From a bacterium (GTDB lineage Bacteria > Desulfobacterota > S145-22), in contig JALSPC010000126.1 in NCBI GenBank assembly GCA_026986155.1, positions 1-33,502 on the forward strand: DNA of 33,502 nt, given 5' to 3'. The translations under genes and the position numbers were made by a program. The notes under the pieces are model-generated. The model saw nothing but the letters and a program-made list of their open reading frames with translations. It searched no databases and was not told the origin of the DNA. Positions 9,035-16,449 of the stretch are shown one piece after another. Numbering within the stretch: the first letter of the stretch is position 1; the number at the start of each line of letters is the position of its first letter.

Positions 9035-9733
9035 CTATCCGAGGGCCCATGTCAAGCGGAGTCTGACTCCTTTTTCTCCAGAAATATCGAACGTTATCTC
9101 ACCCGGATGATTCCCGAGAAGCCGTGTCAGGGCGGGGAACACGTCCACTGAGGCGGGATCCGAACAGCCGCTCTTGAGAATTTTTACCTCTTCCTCGGCG
9201 GGAAGGGGTAGGTCATCCTCGAACTGTATGAACACTTCTTTTTCGTCATCCACATCCACTTCCACGACAAGTTTACCGCCGTTTATCGGCTGCGCACGCT
9301 CGATAACCGAGGTTATCCATTCATCAATGAAAGCGGTAAAATGGAAGGGAACCCCGACGATGGGAGGCGTGTGGGGATTAATATTGAAATTCTTGCTCAA
9401 TTTATGCTTGAAGAACATGTCTCCCATCCAAAAGTTAAGATTTTCCTGGGCGAGATCCCCGATCTGAATCGCGATGCGCTTAGTCTGTTCCTCGGCTTTC
9501 ACCTTCCACATCATAGTTTCCGCAATTTTAGATATGACGTTGGCTTGATGAATAATTTCTTCCAAGTGGGCCGAGAATTCCCTGTCTCCCTTCACCTTCA
9601 TGGACAAGAGATCCGCGTTCATCATGATAAGAGAGAGAGGCGTCATAATGTTGTGCCCAATGCCAGCAGTTAATTTCCCCACATGGGCCAACCGTTCCTC
9701 TAAGCCTTTCTCTTCCTTTTTTTGCTTTATCAT
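9035..9733 (-). CDS. Short, degenerate histidine-kinase-like protein
   Basis: About 232 residues; ATG 9733 is preferred to the TTG at 9745, though neither has a clear ribosome site. A coiled N-terminus leads to a HisKA-like helix with an H-box of form GHNIMTPLSLI (residues about 30-40), the kind seen after a PAS domain, but no sensor domain or membrane segment precedes it. The C-terminal half sits where an ATPase domain belongs, yet I find no N box and no DxGxG or GxGxG motif; QFEDDLPLP occupies the expected spot. It could be a pseudokinase, a phosphotransfer-type protein, or a decayed kinase with an intact frame. It converges with the BamD-LptA gene (7 bp apart) and diverges from ntrY. Its partner regulator is unknown. 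Confidence 0.6.
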   Translation of the reverse strand: MIKQKKEEKGLEERLAHVGKLTAGIGHNIMTPLSLIMMNADLLSMKVKGDREFSAHLEEIIHQANVISKIAETMMWKVKAEEQTKRIAIQIGDLAQENLNFWMGDMFFKHKLSKNFNINPHTPPIVGVPFHFTAFIDEWITSVIERAQPINGGKLVVEVDVDDEKEVFIQFEDDLPLPAEEEVKILKSGCSDPASVDVFPALTRLLGNHPGEITFDISGEKGVRLRLTWALG

Positions 9734-9783
9734 AATAGCATTCAAAATTATTAAGCGTTTTAATCCGCCATCATTTACCTATT

Positions 9784-9813
9784 ATATTAAAGCCTAAAAC
9801 AATCCAGTGTCAA
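9784..9813 (-). promoter_or_regulatory. Candidate promoter for the kinase-like gene
   Basis: On the minus strand a perfect TTGACA (9808-9813) is followed after 18 bp by TAATAT (4/6 to the -10), about 50 bp upstream of the kinase-like start. Confidence 0.45.
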
Positions 9814-9867
9814 GCCGAAAAGAGAACTTTCCAAGCTCGAAATTGTAGTTTCTGCAAAATGAAGAAT

Positions 9868-9896
9868 TTTACCTGCCGATCGATTTATGGTATAAA
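9868..9896 (+). promoter_or_regulatory. Candidate promoter for the ntrYX-rseC operon
   Basis: TTTACC (4/6), 17-bp spacer, TATAAA (5/6), ending about 35 bp before the ntrY start. It is arranged back-to-back with the minus-strand promoter of the kinase-like gene in the same short intergenic region. Confidence 0.5.
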
Positions 9897-9930
9897 TTGT
9901 AAAAAAATTCTTTAATCTCAAAAAGTTGTC

Positions 9931-12159
9931 ATGCAGAGAATCATAGATATCAGCAAGAAGGACGCTCAGGAAAAGAAGCGAAGAAAGCGCGAACTCTGGA
10001 TCATTATCGCGGTCTCCCTCCTCTTGGTCGCCTTGGCGTTTATCGAGGTGCATTACCAGAAGTTCGGTGAAGAGATCCCTCTGAGCAACAACATCATCCT
10101 CGTCTCACTGGTCAATATCGATATCATCCTCGCCCTTTTGCTAATCTTCCTTATCACGAGAAACTTCGTCAAGCTCTTTTTTGAAAAGAAACGGAAAGTT
10201 CTGGGAGCAAAGATCCGGACCAAACTGGTCTTCGCCTTCATCTCCCTCTCCCTGATCCCCGCCCTCCTCCTTTTTGTCGCCTCGGTGGGAATCATCACGA
10301 AGAGCACCAAGAAGTGGTTTCGCTCTCAGGTAGAGGCATCCCTGGCTGGCGCCCTGGAGGTGGCACAGACCTATTACACGGAGGAGGCTGAAAACATCGT
10401 TCGCCTGGCCGACCGCCTGTCGAAAGATCCGGTATTTATCGAAAAGGTGCTGATTTCTAAGCCTGAAGCGAGCCAAGCCTATCTGCAGAAACTCATCCCG
10501 TTGTATCATGTGAGTAGTATTATGATTTTTGAGCGCAACAAGCTGATGATGGTGGCTCGGGGTATCGACTCCACCCTTCCCGACGAGGCCCTGGCGCCGC
10601 CTTCCAAGGACGTTCTGAAATTGGGGTTCAAGAAGGGAAAGAGTTTTAGTTACGGGGTTTCATCCTCCTCTGGCCAGATCGTTTACGGCATCGCTCCCCT
10701 GGGGAAGAAGGGACCGGCGTCCAACTACCTTCTGGTAACCGGGTACTTCCTTAAGGGAAACCTGGTCAAGAAGATAAAGGAGATATCGAAGGCCTACATG
10801 GAATACAAGCAGTTGAAGGTGCTAAAAAACCCTGTCAAATCCATCTACCTTCTCTCCTTGTCGCTGGTCACCCTCCTGGTCCTCTTTTCCGCCACCTGGT
10901 TTGGACTTTACTTCTCGAAGCAGATTACCGTCCCCATCCAGGAACTTGCGCAGGCGACGGAGGAGATCTCGAAAGGTAACCTCGACTTCCAGCTGAAAAT
11001 CAAGACGCGGGATGAAATCGCTGTCCTGGTGGAGGCCTTCAACCGGATGACCCAGGAGATAAAGGCAAACAAGACACAGATCGAGACCACGGCGAAAAAT
11101 CTACAAAGACTGAATCTGGAACTGGAGCAGCGCCGCCGCTACATGGAAGTGGTATTGCAGAATATCGCCACGGGGGTTATCTCCCTGGATCAGGAGGAAC
11201 GCATCACCACGCTCAATAAATCCGCCGCCACCCTCTTTGGCATCCAGGCGGAAAGGATCGTGGGCAGGCGTCTTGACGAGATCCTTCATGACCCACAACG
11301 GAAGATCGCTCTCAACCTATTGAGAGAAGTCAAAGAAAGTCCGCTGGGACGTATCGAGCGGCAGATCGATGTTCCCATCGGAAACACACTCCGGACATTG
11401 AGAATAAACCTAACCGTGCTAAAGGAAGAAAACGGGACCTATCTCGGGGTCGTCGGGGTCTTCGAGGACTTGACCCAGGAGCTGAAAGCGCAACGGATGA
11501 TCGCCTGGCGGGAGGTGGCCCGCCGCATCGCCCATGAGATAAAAAACCCCCTGACGCCCATCAAGCTCTCCGCCCAACGGCTTCGACGGCGATACTCGGG
11601 ACATTTTTCAAAGGACGATCCTGTCTTCCTGGAATGTACCAACTCCATTATCCAGCAAGCGGATGAACTCAAGGCCCTGGTCAACGAGTTTTCCCATTTC
11701 GCCCGGATGCCGGAGGCGAATCCCAAGCCCGATGACCTGAACGAGATTATCCGGGACACGTTGAAGATATACCCGGAGGCCCATCCCCACATCACCTTCG
11801 ACATCCAACTGGCGGAGGATATCCCGGAAATGAACCTGGACCGAGGGCAGATATCCCGCGCCATCACCAACCTGGTAAACAACGGGATCGCCGCCATGGA
11901 CGGCGGGGGGACCCTGACGGTTAAAACCAATTTCAACCGTATCCTGAAGATCGTAAAGATCTCCGTGGCGGATACGGGGCATGGTATCCCGGACAGGGAC
12001 AAGGCGCGTCTCTTCGAGCCCTACTTTTCCACAAAAAGAACCGGAACGGGGCTGGGGCTCACCATTGTCAATACCATTGTCAACGATCATAATGGGTATA
12101 TCCGGGTGAGGGACAATAAACCCCAAGGAACAATTTTCGAAATTGAGTTTCCCGTGTGA
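9931..12159 (+). CDS. ntrY: NtrY-like membrane sensor histidine kinase
   Basis: A 742-residue inner-membrane kinase. Hydrophobic segments lie at about residues 27-48, 52-78, 94-118 and 305-330, leaving a periplasmic region of about 190 residues between the third and fourth. A HAMP linker follows (about 328-380), then a PAS-like domain (about 405-520; RRYMEVVLQNIATGVISLD), a HisKA with phosphoacceptor His535 in the NtrB/NtrY-type box AHEIKNPLTPIKL, and a full HATPase (N box ITNLVNNGIAAM, DTGHGIP, GTGLGLTI). Size and architecture match NtrY, which in other proteobacteria responds to nitrogen, redox or envelope state; the signal here is unknown. No strong ribosome site precedes ATG 9931. ntrX follows after 11 bp, so the two form a two-component pair. 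Confidence 0.9.
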   Translation: MQRIIDISKKDAQEKKRRKRELWIIIAVSLLLVALAFIEVHYQKFGEEIPLSNNIILVSLVNIDIILALLLIFLITRNFVKLFFEKKRKVLGAKIRTKLVFAFISLSLIPALLLFVASVGIITKSTKKWFRSQVEASLAGALEVAQTYYTEEAENIVRLADRLSKDPVFIEKVLISKPEASQAYLQKLIPLYHVSSIMIFERNKLMMVARGIDSTLPDEALAPPSKDVLKLGFKKGKSFSYGVSSSSGQIVYGIAPLGKKGPASNYLLVTGYFLKGNLVKKIKEISKAYMEYKQLKVLKNPVKSIYLLSLSLVTLLVLFSATWFGLYFSKQITVPIQELAQATEEISKGNLDFQLKIKTRDEIAVLVEAFNRMTQEIKANKTQIETTAKNLQRLNLELEQRRRYMEVVLQNIATGVISLDQEERITTLNKSAATLFGIQAERIVGRRLDEILHDPQRKIALNLLREVKESPLGRIERQIDVPIGNTLRTLRINLTVLKEENGTYLGVVGVFEDLTQELKAQRMIAWREVARRIAHEIKNPLTPIKLSAQRLRRRYSGHFSKDDPVFLECTNSIIQQADELKALVNEFSHFARMPEANPKPDDLNEIIRDTLKIYPEAHPHITFDIQLAEDIPEMNLDRGQISRAITNLVNNGIAAMDGGGTLTVKTNFNRILKIVKISVADTGHGIPDRDKARLFEPYFSTKRTGTGLGLTIVNTIVNDHNGYIRVRDNKPQGTIFEIEFPV

Positions 12160-12170
12160 GGTGAATAAAG

Positions 12171-13556
12171 GTGTCAATGATTCTTGTCATCGACGATGAA
12201 CGGAGTATCCTCCAGAGCATGGAGGGAATCCTAAGTGACGAGGGCTACCAGGTCTTCCTGGCGGACAACGGACGGAAAGGCCTTGAAATCTGCGAGCGGG
12301 AGGTCCCCGACGCGATCCTTCTGGACATCGCCATGCCGGGAATGGACGGGATGGAGGTGTTGAAGAGGCTCAAGGAATTTTTACCTTTCGTTCCCGTGAT
12401 CATCATGACGGGACATGGATCCATCGACCTGGCGGTCAAGGCTATCAAACTGGGCAGCTACGATTTCCTCGAAAAACCCCTGGAAATGGACAAACTCCTG
12501 CTTACGGTCAAGAATGCCATCGATTATGGCAAGTTACAGCGGGAAAATCTCCTCTTGAAAGAAAAAATTGAGCGGCAGCACAACCTCATCGGCGAGTCCC
12601 CCCCCATCCAGACCTTACGGAAACAAATCAATCAGGTGGCTCCCACCGACGCCTGGATCCTCATCTTTGGGGAGAACGGGAGCGGGAAAGAGGTGGTGGC
12701 CCATGAAATCCACCGTTTGAGCAAACGGCACGACAAGCCGTTCGTGGAGGTAAACTGCGCGGCCATCCCCGAAGAACTCATCGAGAGCGAACTCTTTGGA
12801 CACGAAAAGGGGGCCTTTACCGGGGCAACCTCCTCGAAACGTGGAAAGTTCGACATGGCCCACGACGGAACCCTTTTCCTCGACGAGATTGGGGACATGA
12901 GTCTCAAGACCCAGGCAAAGATCTTGAGGATTCTCGAGGAACAGCGCTTCGAACGCGTGGGGGGCAACAAGACCATCCAGGTAAACGTCCGGGTCATCGC
13001 CGCCACAAACAAGAACCTGGAGGATGAAATTAAAAAGGGGAACTTCCGAGAAGACCTCTACTTCCGCCTGAACGTTATCCCCTTTACCGTACCACCTTTG
13101 CGGGAACGAGGAGACGATATCCTGCTCCTGGCGGATTATTTCCTGAGGGAGTTTACGGAGAAACGGGGCAAACTCCTTAAGGTTCTAAATGACGAAGCAA
13201 AGAAGACCCTGTTGGGTTACCCTTGGCCGGGAAACGTCCGGGAGCTGAAGAATCTCATGGAGCGCTTGAGTATCATGGTGCCCTCCGAAACCATCACACT
13301 GGACGACCTGCCACCGGAAATGGTCAAAAAACCCGCTTTCAAAGGGCTTTCCCCCATTCCCGAACCGCTTTTCGACGCGGACAACATCAAGGAGGCCGTC
13401 TCCCTTTTTGAGCGCACCTACATCGTGCAAAAGCTGAAAGAAAACGCCGGCAACATTTCCAGGACGGCGGAAAAGATAGGGATTGCCCGGCGTAACCTCA
13501 CCCACAAAATCAAAACCTACGACATCAACATCCAGGGGGAGGTTCTGGAAACGTGA
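12171..13556 (+). CDS. ntrX: NtrX/NtrC-family sigma-54-dependent response regulator
   Basis: A 461-residue regulator with receiver (residues 1-120; acidic pair D8-D9, phosphoacceptor D52 in LLDIAMPG, Lys in EKPLE), AAA+ sigma-54 activation domain (about 145-370; Walker A variant GENGSGKE, GAFTGA loop that contacts sigma-54, GTLFLDEIGD, GNVRELKN), and a C-terminal Fis-type helix-turn-helix (about 415-455; ISRTAEKIGIARRNLTHKI). It should activate sigma-54 promoters when phosphorylated by the upstream NtrY-like kinase. The GTG start at 12171 is chosen because GAGGTG lies 7 bp upstream; ATG 12177 is the alternative. The end overlaps the rseC start by 4 bp (GTGA), so translation is coupled. Confidence 0.92.
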   Translation: MSMILVIDDERSILQSMEGILSDEGYQVFLADNGRKGLEICEREVPDAILLDIAMPGMDGMEVLKRLKEFLPFVPVIIMTGHGSIDLAVKAIKLGSYDFLEKPLEMDKLLLTVKNAIDYGKLQRENLLLKEKIERQHNLIGESPPIQTLRKQINQVAPTDAWILIFGENGSGKEVVAHEIHRLSKRHDKPFVEVNCAAIPEELIESELFGHEKGAFTGATSSKRGKFDMAHDGTLFLDEIGDMSLKTQAKILRILEEQRFERVGGNKTIQVNVRVIAATNKNLEDEIKKGNFREDLYFRLNVIPFTVPPLRERGDDILLLADYFLREFTEKRGKLLKVLNDEAKKTLLGYPWPGNVRELKNLMERLSIMVPSETITLDDLPPEMVKKPAFKGLSPIPEPLFDADNIKEAVSLFERTYIVQKLKENAGNISRTAEKIGIARRNLTHKIKTYDINIQGEVLET

Positions 13557-14005
13557 TCGTCGAAACGGCCAAAGTAGTTGGTATCATAAGAGACAAGGCC
13601 ATCATCACCAAGGAAACTTCCTCCGCGTGCGAGGGATGCCACCTGTCCGGATCCTGCATGTCGTCGGGAGACGTGCGTTGCGACAAGACCTTCATCGTAT
13701 TGAACCGTGCGGGGGCGAAGGTTGGCGATCGGGTAGAGGTAAGCCTGACCACCATTGAATTCTTCGTCAGTGTCCTACTCATCTACCTGCTACCCTTGGC
13801 GTTCCTCTTCGCGGGCTTCATCATGGGGGGACGGCTGGCCCCGTTCTTGGCAAGAGAGCTCGGGCGGCCCGTGGACACGACTGCCGCGTCTGTTGTCCTG
13901 GGCGTTGCCCTGCTGGTTGGTTCCTATGTTTTCCTCTACGCCTTCAACCGGTGGTGCAGGGAAAAGGGTCTGTTTCTTCCAAAGGCGATACGCATCATTT
14001 CTTAA
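13553..14005 (+). CDS. rseC: RseC/MucC-family membrane protein (SoxR reduction/sigma-E type)
   Basis: A 150-residue inner-membrane protein. The N-terminal cytoplasmic part has the family Cys cluster (CEGCHLSGSC, then C after SSGDVR), a likely metal or Fe-S site, and two membrane helices follow (about residues 68-92 and 110-128). RseC proteins elsewhere tie to the electron-transfer complex that reduces SoxR, or modulate sigma-E; which of these applies is not visible. It starts at a GTG overlapping the ntrX stop by 4 bp, so it is the third gene of the ntrYX operon, which hints at a redox or envelope theme for this regulon. Family assignment is good; exact role is inferred. Confidence 0.8.
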   Translation: MIVETAKVVGIIRDKAIITKETSSACEGCHLSGSCMSSGDVRCDKTFIVLNRAGAKVGDRVEVSLTTIEFFVSVLLIYLLPLAFLFAGFIMGGRLAPFLARELGRPVDTTAASVVLGVALLVGSYVFLYAFNRWCREKGLFLPKAIRIIS

Positions 14006-14187
14006 AGCAAGTTAATCTTATAATTTTAATGTAATACTACAAATTATTTCTATATTGTTCTTTTCTAACGAGGAAACTCTTTTCGTGATAAAGCGCACTC
14101 CCGTGCTATTCATATTCACAAACGGACAGATGCTTACGTGGCTCTGCATTATCATGCACACTCAACCTTTGCATTTTCTTAAAAGAC

Positions 14188-14215
14188 TTGACAATTCAGA
14201 AAATATGGCTATATT
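14188..14215 (+). promoter_or_regulatory. Promoter of the HesB-like selenoprotein gene
   Basis: Perfect TTGACA, 16-bp spacer, TATATT (5/6), placed so that a transcript would begin about 20 bp before the start codon. The rest of the 237-bp gap after rseC is AT-rich and shows nothing else that I can support. Confidence 0.65.
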
Positions 14216-14242
14216 AGCAAAACCTTACATAAGGAGGATAAC

Positions 14243-14557
14243 ATGCTGGAAGTAACGGATAAAGCCATAGAAATGATAAAAGATTACCTGAAGAAGAATA
14301 ACATGGACCATGCGCTGAGGGTCTACATGTCCCCCGGCGGGTGAAGCGGTCCTTCTTTTGGATTGGCTCTGGATGAGCCAAAAGAGACGGACGAGATTTT
14401 CGAGATCCAGGATATCAAGTTTCTGGTTGATAAGATGCTCAAAAAATACGTGAACGGAATCAAGATTGACTACAACGACGGAGGATTCCGGCCCGGGTTT
14501 TCCATCACTCCGATCTGGTCGGAACGGGATCTCTTTTCCGGGACGTGCAGCATCTAA
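14243..14557 (+). CDS. HesB/IscA-like selenoprotein with in-frame UGA (Sec34)
   Basis: One 104-codon frame starts at ATG 14243 (AAGGAGG five bases upstream) and ends at TAA 14555, broken only by TGA at 14342-14344. Reading that codon as selenocysteine gives VYMSPGG-U-SGPSFGLALDEP, which aligns U34 with the conserved metal/cluster-binding Cys of HesB/IscA proteins (GGCSG). Both sides of the TGA are conserved family sequence, and a hairpin follows at the right distance, so this is a selenoprotein rather than a pseudogene. The C-terminus has a single Cys (FSGTCSI) instead of the CGC of classic IscA. Known relatives form the HesB-like selenoprotein family (TIGR01911), thought to touch Fe-S metabolism; the function is not established. 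The ORF track shows only the second half (14363 on). It is monocistronic. Confidence 0.9.
14355..14384 (+). promoter_or_regulatory. Bacterial SECIS-like hairpin
   Basis: Starting 10 bases after the UGA: CTTTT pairs with AAAAG and GGCTC pairs with GAGCC, with a 5-nt bulge (GGATT) on the 5' side and a 5-nt apical loop TGGAT holding two G residues. The loop lies about 25-30 nt past the UGA, within the range of bacterial SECIS elements read by SelB. It overlaps the codons for FGLALDEPKE, so it serves both as coding sequence and as signal. Confidence 0.75.
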
Positions 14558-14592
14558 GCAAAGCAGACTACAGAAAATAATCCGGGCGGGTT

Positions 14593-15156
14593 TCATTTCC
14601 CCGGTTTATCCATAAAGAGGAGGGAACGGAGTTCGTTGAAACGCTTCGTTCCCTCCTCGATTTTTTTCTCAAACCTCCGCAATCTCGGCAGTGTTATTTC
14701 CTCCCAGTCCATCAGGTCGGTCAGGTGGCGTTTCCCCAGGAAATTCAGCCCTACATCCTTCAGGATATCGGAGATTCCCTGGAATATCTCCCTGTCCTCG
14801 TCTGAGTCAAGGGAAGAAAGAACGGCAAGGCAGTTATAAGCGGAACAATAAGCGTAACGTCCCGCGCGGATGTCACACCCGTCCGGTCCCAGGCCGGGCG
14901 GCGGCTCCCGCCGCTGCCACGGGATATCCGCCCCGCCGTAGGTCTCGAAAAGAAACCGGTACCAGGGATTTCTCATGGTCCGGCGGCAGTAACTGGCCTT
15001 GCAACAAACACGTTCGCAGGTAGCGCAAATAGGCCCCACCACCCTATCGATGGTTTCCCGTACCACCCTTTCCAGAGCCACGTAGGAAGCCGAAATTCTC
15101 GACAGCAAGGGTTCTAAATCGGCGGGAGGCATGTCGCGCGTGTTTACTTCCTCCAT
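14593..15156 (-). CDS. Cysteine-rich protein, possibly YkgJ-like metal-binding
   Basis: 187 residues, soluble, no signal peptide, function not recognised. Two Cys groups stand out: CATCERVCCKASYC near residues 44-57 and GCDIRAGRYAYC...C near 93-110. This spacing recalls the zinc/iron-chelating YkgJ (UPF0153) pattern, in which a CxxC...CC group is followed by a C...RP..C...C group, but the match is loose and several expected residues differ. The C-terminal third is charged and helical. The ATG at 15156 has no ribosome site; a perfect palindrome lies just upstream. The 3' end carries the terminator of the opposing selenoprotein gene. A Cys-rich metal site next to a HesB-like gene is suggestive, but no functional link is shown. 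Confidence 0.6.
   Translation of the reverse strand: MEEVNTRDMPPADLEPLLSRISASYVALERVVRETIDRVVGPICATCERVCCKASYCRRTMRNPWYRFLFETYGGADIPWQRREPPPGLGPDGCDIRAGRYAYCSAYNCLAVLSSLDSDEDREIFQGISDILKDVGLNFLGKRHLTDLMDWEEITLPRLRRFEKKIEEGTKRFNELRSLLFMDKPGK
14614..14667 (+). terminator. Terminator of the selenoprotein unit, inside the convergent gene
   Basis: Perfect 12-bp stem GAGGAGGGAACG / CGTTCCCTCCTC (14617-14628 and 14647-14658), extendable by three pairs including one G-U, followed by GA and seven T. It stands 60 bp after the selenoprotein stop and lies within the last codons of the minus-strand Cys-rich gene. Confidence 0.85.
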
Positions 15157-15161
15157 GGGAC

Positions 15162-15173
15162 ATGGTTAACCAT
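15162..15173. promoter_or_regulatory. 12-bp palindrome upstream of the Cys-rich gene
   Basis: ATGGTTAACCAT is perfectly self-complementary and ends 5 bp before the minus-strand start codon, where a repressor could block transcription or translation. No regulator is assigned, and chance occurrence is possible. Confidence 0.3.
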
Positions 15174-15226
15174 AATCGGATGAACGTTTCAAGCCCTCGT
15201 CACAATCGTCTCAGGGCGAAGACGCC

Positions 15227-15532
15227 ATGAAAGTTAGCACAACCATGCAAGTCGCGGTCATCGAGGCCGATCTGAAACTGGCCATCTACAAGGCCCTGGT
15301 TCCACATATGGGCCATAGCCGTGAACCCTCCCCTCTCCTGGAAGAAAAGGTAAGGCAGGGAAACCTCGGGATGAAAACCGGCGAGGAGTTCTACCGCTGG
15401 ACGGCTCGATCCATCCAGGTCATGAACCGGACACTTCGCATGTGGCTTATCGGCGTCAACCGCCTTGAAAAAAGCTTCGCCGCCTCACGCGTTGAAGATG
15501 GAGAGCCAAAGGACGAAGGTGAAGAGGGATAA
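15227..15532 (+). pseudogene. C-terminal remnant of a 3-hydroxyacyl-CoA dehydrogenase
   Basis: A 101-codon frame whose residues about 12-85 resemble only the end of the 3HCDH C-terminal domain: ALVPHMGHSREPSPLLEEKV, then QGNLGMKTGEEFYRWT, which mirrors the family's LG-x-KTG-x-GFY-x-W motif, with E replacing the usual G. The NAD-binding Rossmann domain and catalytic His region (about 200 residues or more) are absent, and the 70 bp upstream do not encode them. The start has no convincing ribosome site. The last 48 bp overlap the 3' end of the convergent AEC permease gene. Best read as a decayed fragment of a beta-oxidation or carnitine-dehydrogenase-type gene; a small expressed domain protein is possible but less likely. 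Confidence 0.7.
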
Positions 15533-16405
15533 GAGAATACTGGTGGTCACCATGGACGAGGCCAGCTCCGGGTCCCCGTGCAGCTCCCGGGACATGATGT
15601 AACAGGTCGTGGCCGCGGGGGCTGACAGAAGCGTGACGCCCACCACCCAGAGGTTCCGTGGAACCGACAAGAGAGTGAAAATCAAGATTCCGAGCAACGG
15701 TAGCGCCACCATCTTCAAGGCGGAGGAGAGAAGCGAGGATTTCAGGTCGATGAAAACCTGACGCATATCGAGGGAACCCCCGATGATGAGCAGGGCCGTG
15801 GGAAGGGCCATGCGCCCCACGATCATCAAGGTTCTCTCCGCTATAATCGGGAGAGAAAGCCTAAAAAAGGAGACACCCAGTCCCGCGAGGGTGGAAAGGA
15901 TGATGGGATTGACTACCAGCCTCCCGAAGGTTCCTCCCCTGCTCCCGCCTCCCTGATCTATCAGGAGATGATAATAGGTCACAGAGAGTATGTTCTGGGT
16001 AATGATGAAAAAACCGGCCAGGACGCCGGCGATACCGAAGTAGCGCTCGTCGAAACTGTAGTAACAGACGGCCAGCCCGATGTAGCCAATGTTCCCGTGG
16101 ATACACCCCTGCAGGAAGGTGGCGAATTTTCCCTTCGAAAAAGGCAGAAAGTGGCCGCCCAAAAGGATGAGCACGCTCATTAGAACAATGGTCACGACAC
16201 ACCCCACGATCAAACTGGGGAAAAAACTCCCATGGAAAGGGGCCGTGGAGATCTTGTGAAACAACAGGCAGGGAATCGCCACCATGTAGAGGATCCTGTT
16301 CCCGGAGGCCATAAAGGGTTCCGTCAACCACCCTTTCCTTCGGGCGGCATAGCCCAGGCCGATGACGAGAAATATAGGGAGGATAGTTTTGAGCGCCGAG
16401 ATCAT
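15485..16405 (-). CDS. AEC-family (auxin efflux carrier-like) permease
   Basis: 306 residues with about ten hydrophobic helices in the two-times-five layout of the AEC family (Mem_trans). Family-like stretches include the N-terminal ILPIFLVIGLGYAARRKGWL and the central GNIGYIGLAV crossover region. Bacterial members move small organic acids such as malate or malonate, or lactate; the substrate cannot be told from sequence. It is divergent from ald with about 120 bp between the starts, so the two may share regulatory DNA, and an organic-acid or amino-acid-derived substrate would suit the neighbourhood. Only a weak ribosome site (TGGAAA) precedes ATG 16405. Confidence 0.85.
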   Translation of the reverse strand: MISALKTILPIFLVIGLGYAARRKGWLTEPFMASGNRILYMVAIPCLLFHKISTAPFHGSFFPSLIVGCVVTIVLMSVLILLGGHFLPFSKGKFATFLQGCIHGNIGYIGLAVCYYSFDERYFGIAGVLAGFFIITQNILSVTYYHLLIDQGGGSRGGTFGRLVVNPIILSTLAGLGVSFFRLSLPIIAERTLMIVGRMALPTALLIIGGSLDMRQVFIDLKSSLLSSALKMVALPLLGILIFTLLSVPRNLWVVGVTLLSAPAATTCYIMSRELHGDPELASSMVTTSILLSLFTFVLWLSIFNA

Positions 16406-16449
16406 GATTTTCCAAACTTAAAAGAATCATCGTCAAAAAACAACCATGA

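Noticed and set aside
14055-14255. 66-aa ORF upstream of the selenoprotein
   Set aside because: It runs across the promoter and ribosome site of the selenoprotein gene, has no ribosome site itself and resembles nothing known to me.
14342-14344. TGA as a disabling nonsense mutation (pseudogene)
   Set aside because: The codon aligns with a conserved Cys, the frame is intact on both sides, and a SECIS-like hairpin and clean promoter and terminator are present.
15157-15226. Upstream part of the 3HCDH remnant
   Set aside because: Only 70 bp, with no dehydrogenase-like residues in any frame; it more likely holds promoter DNA for the divergent Cys-rich gene.
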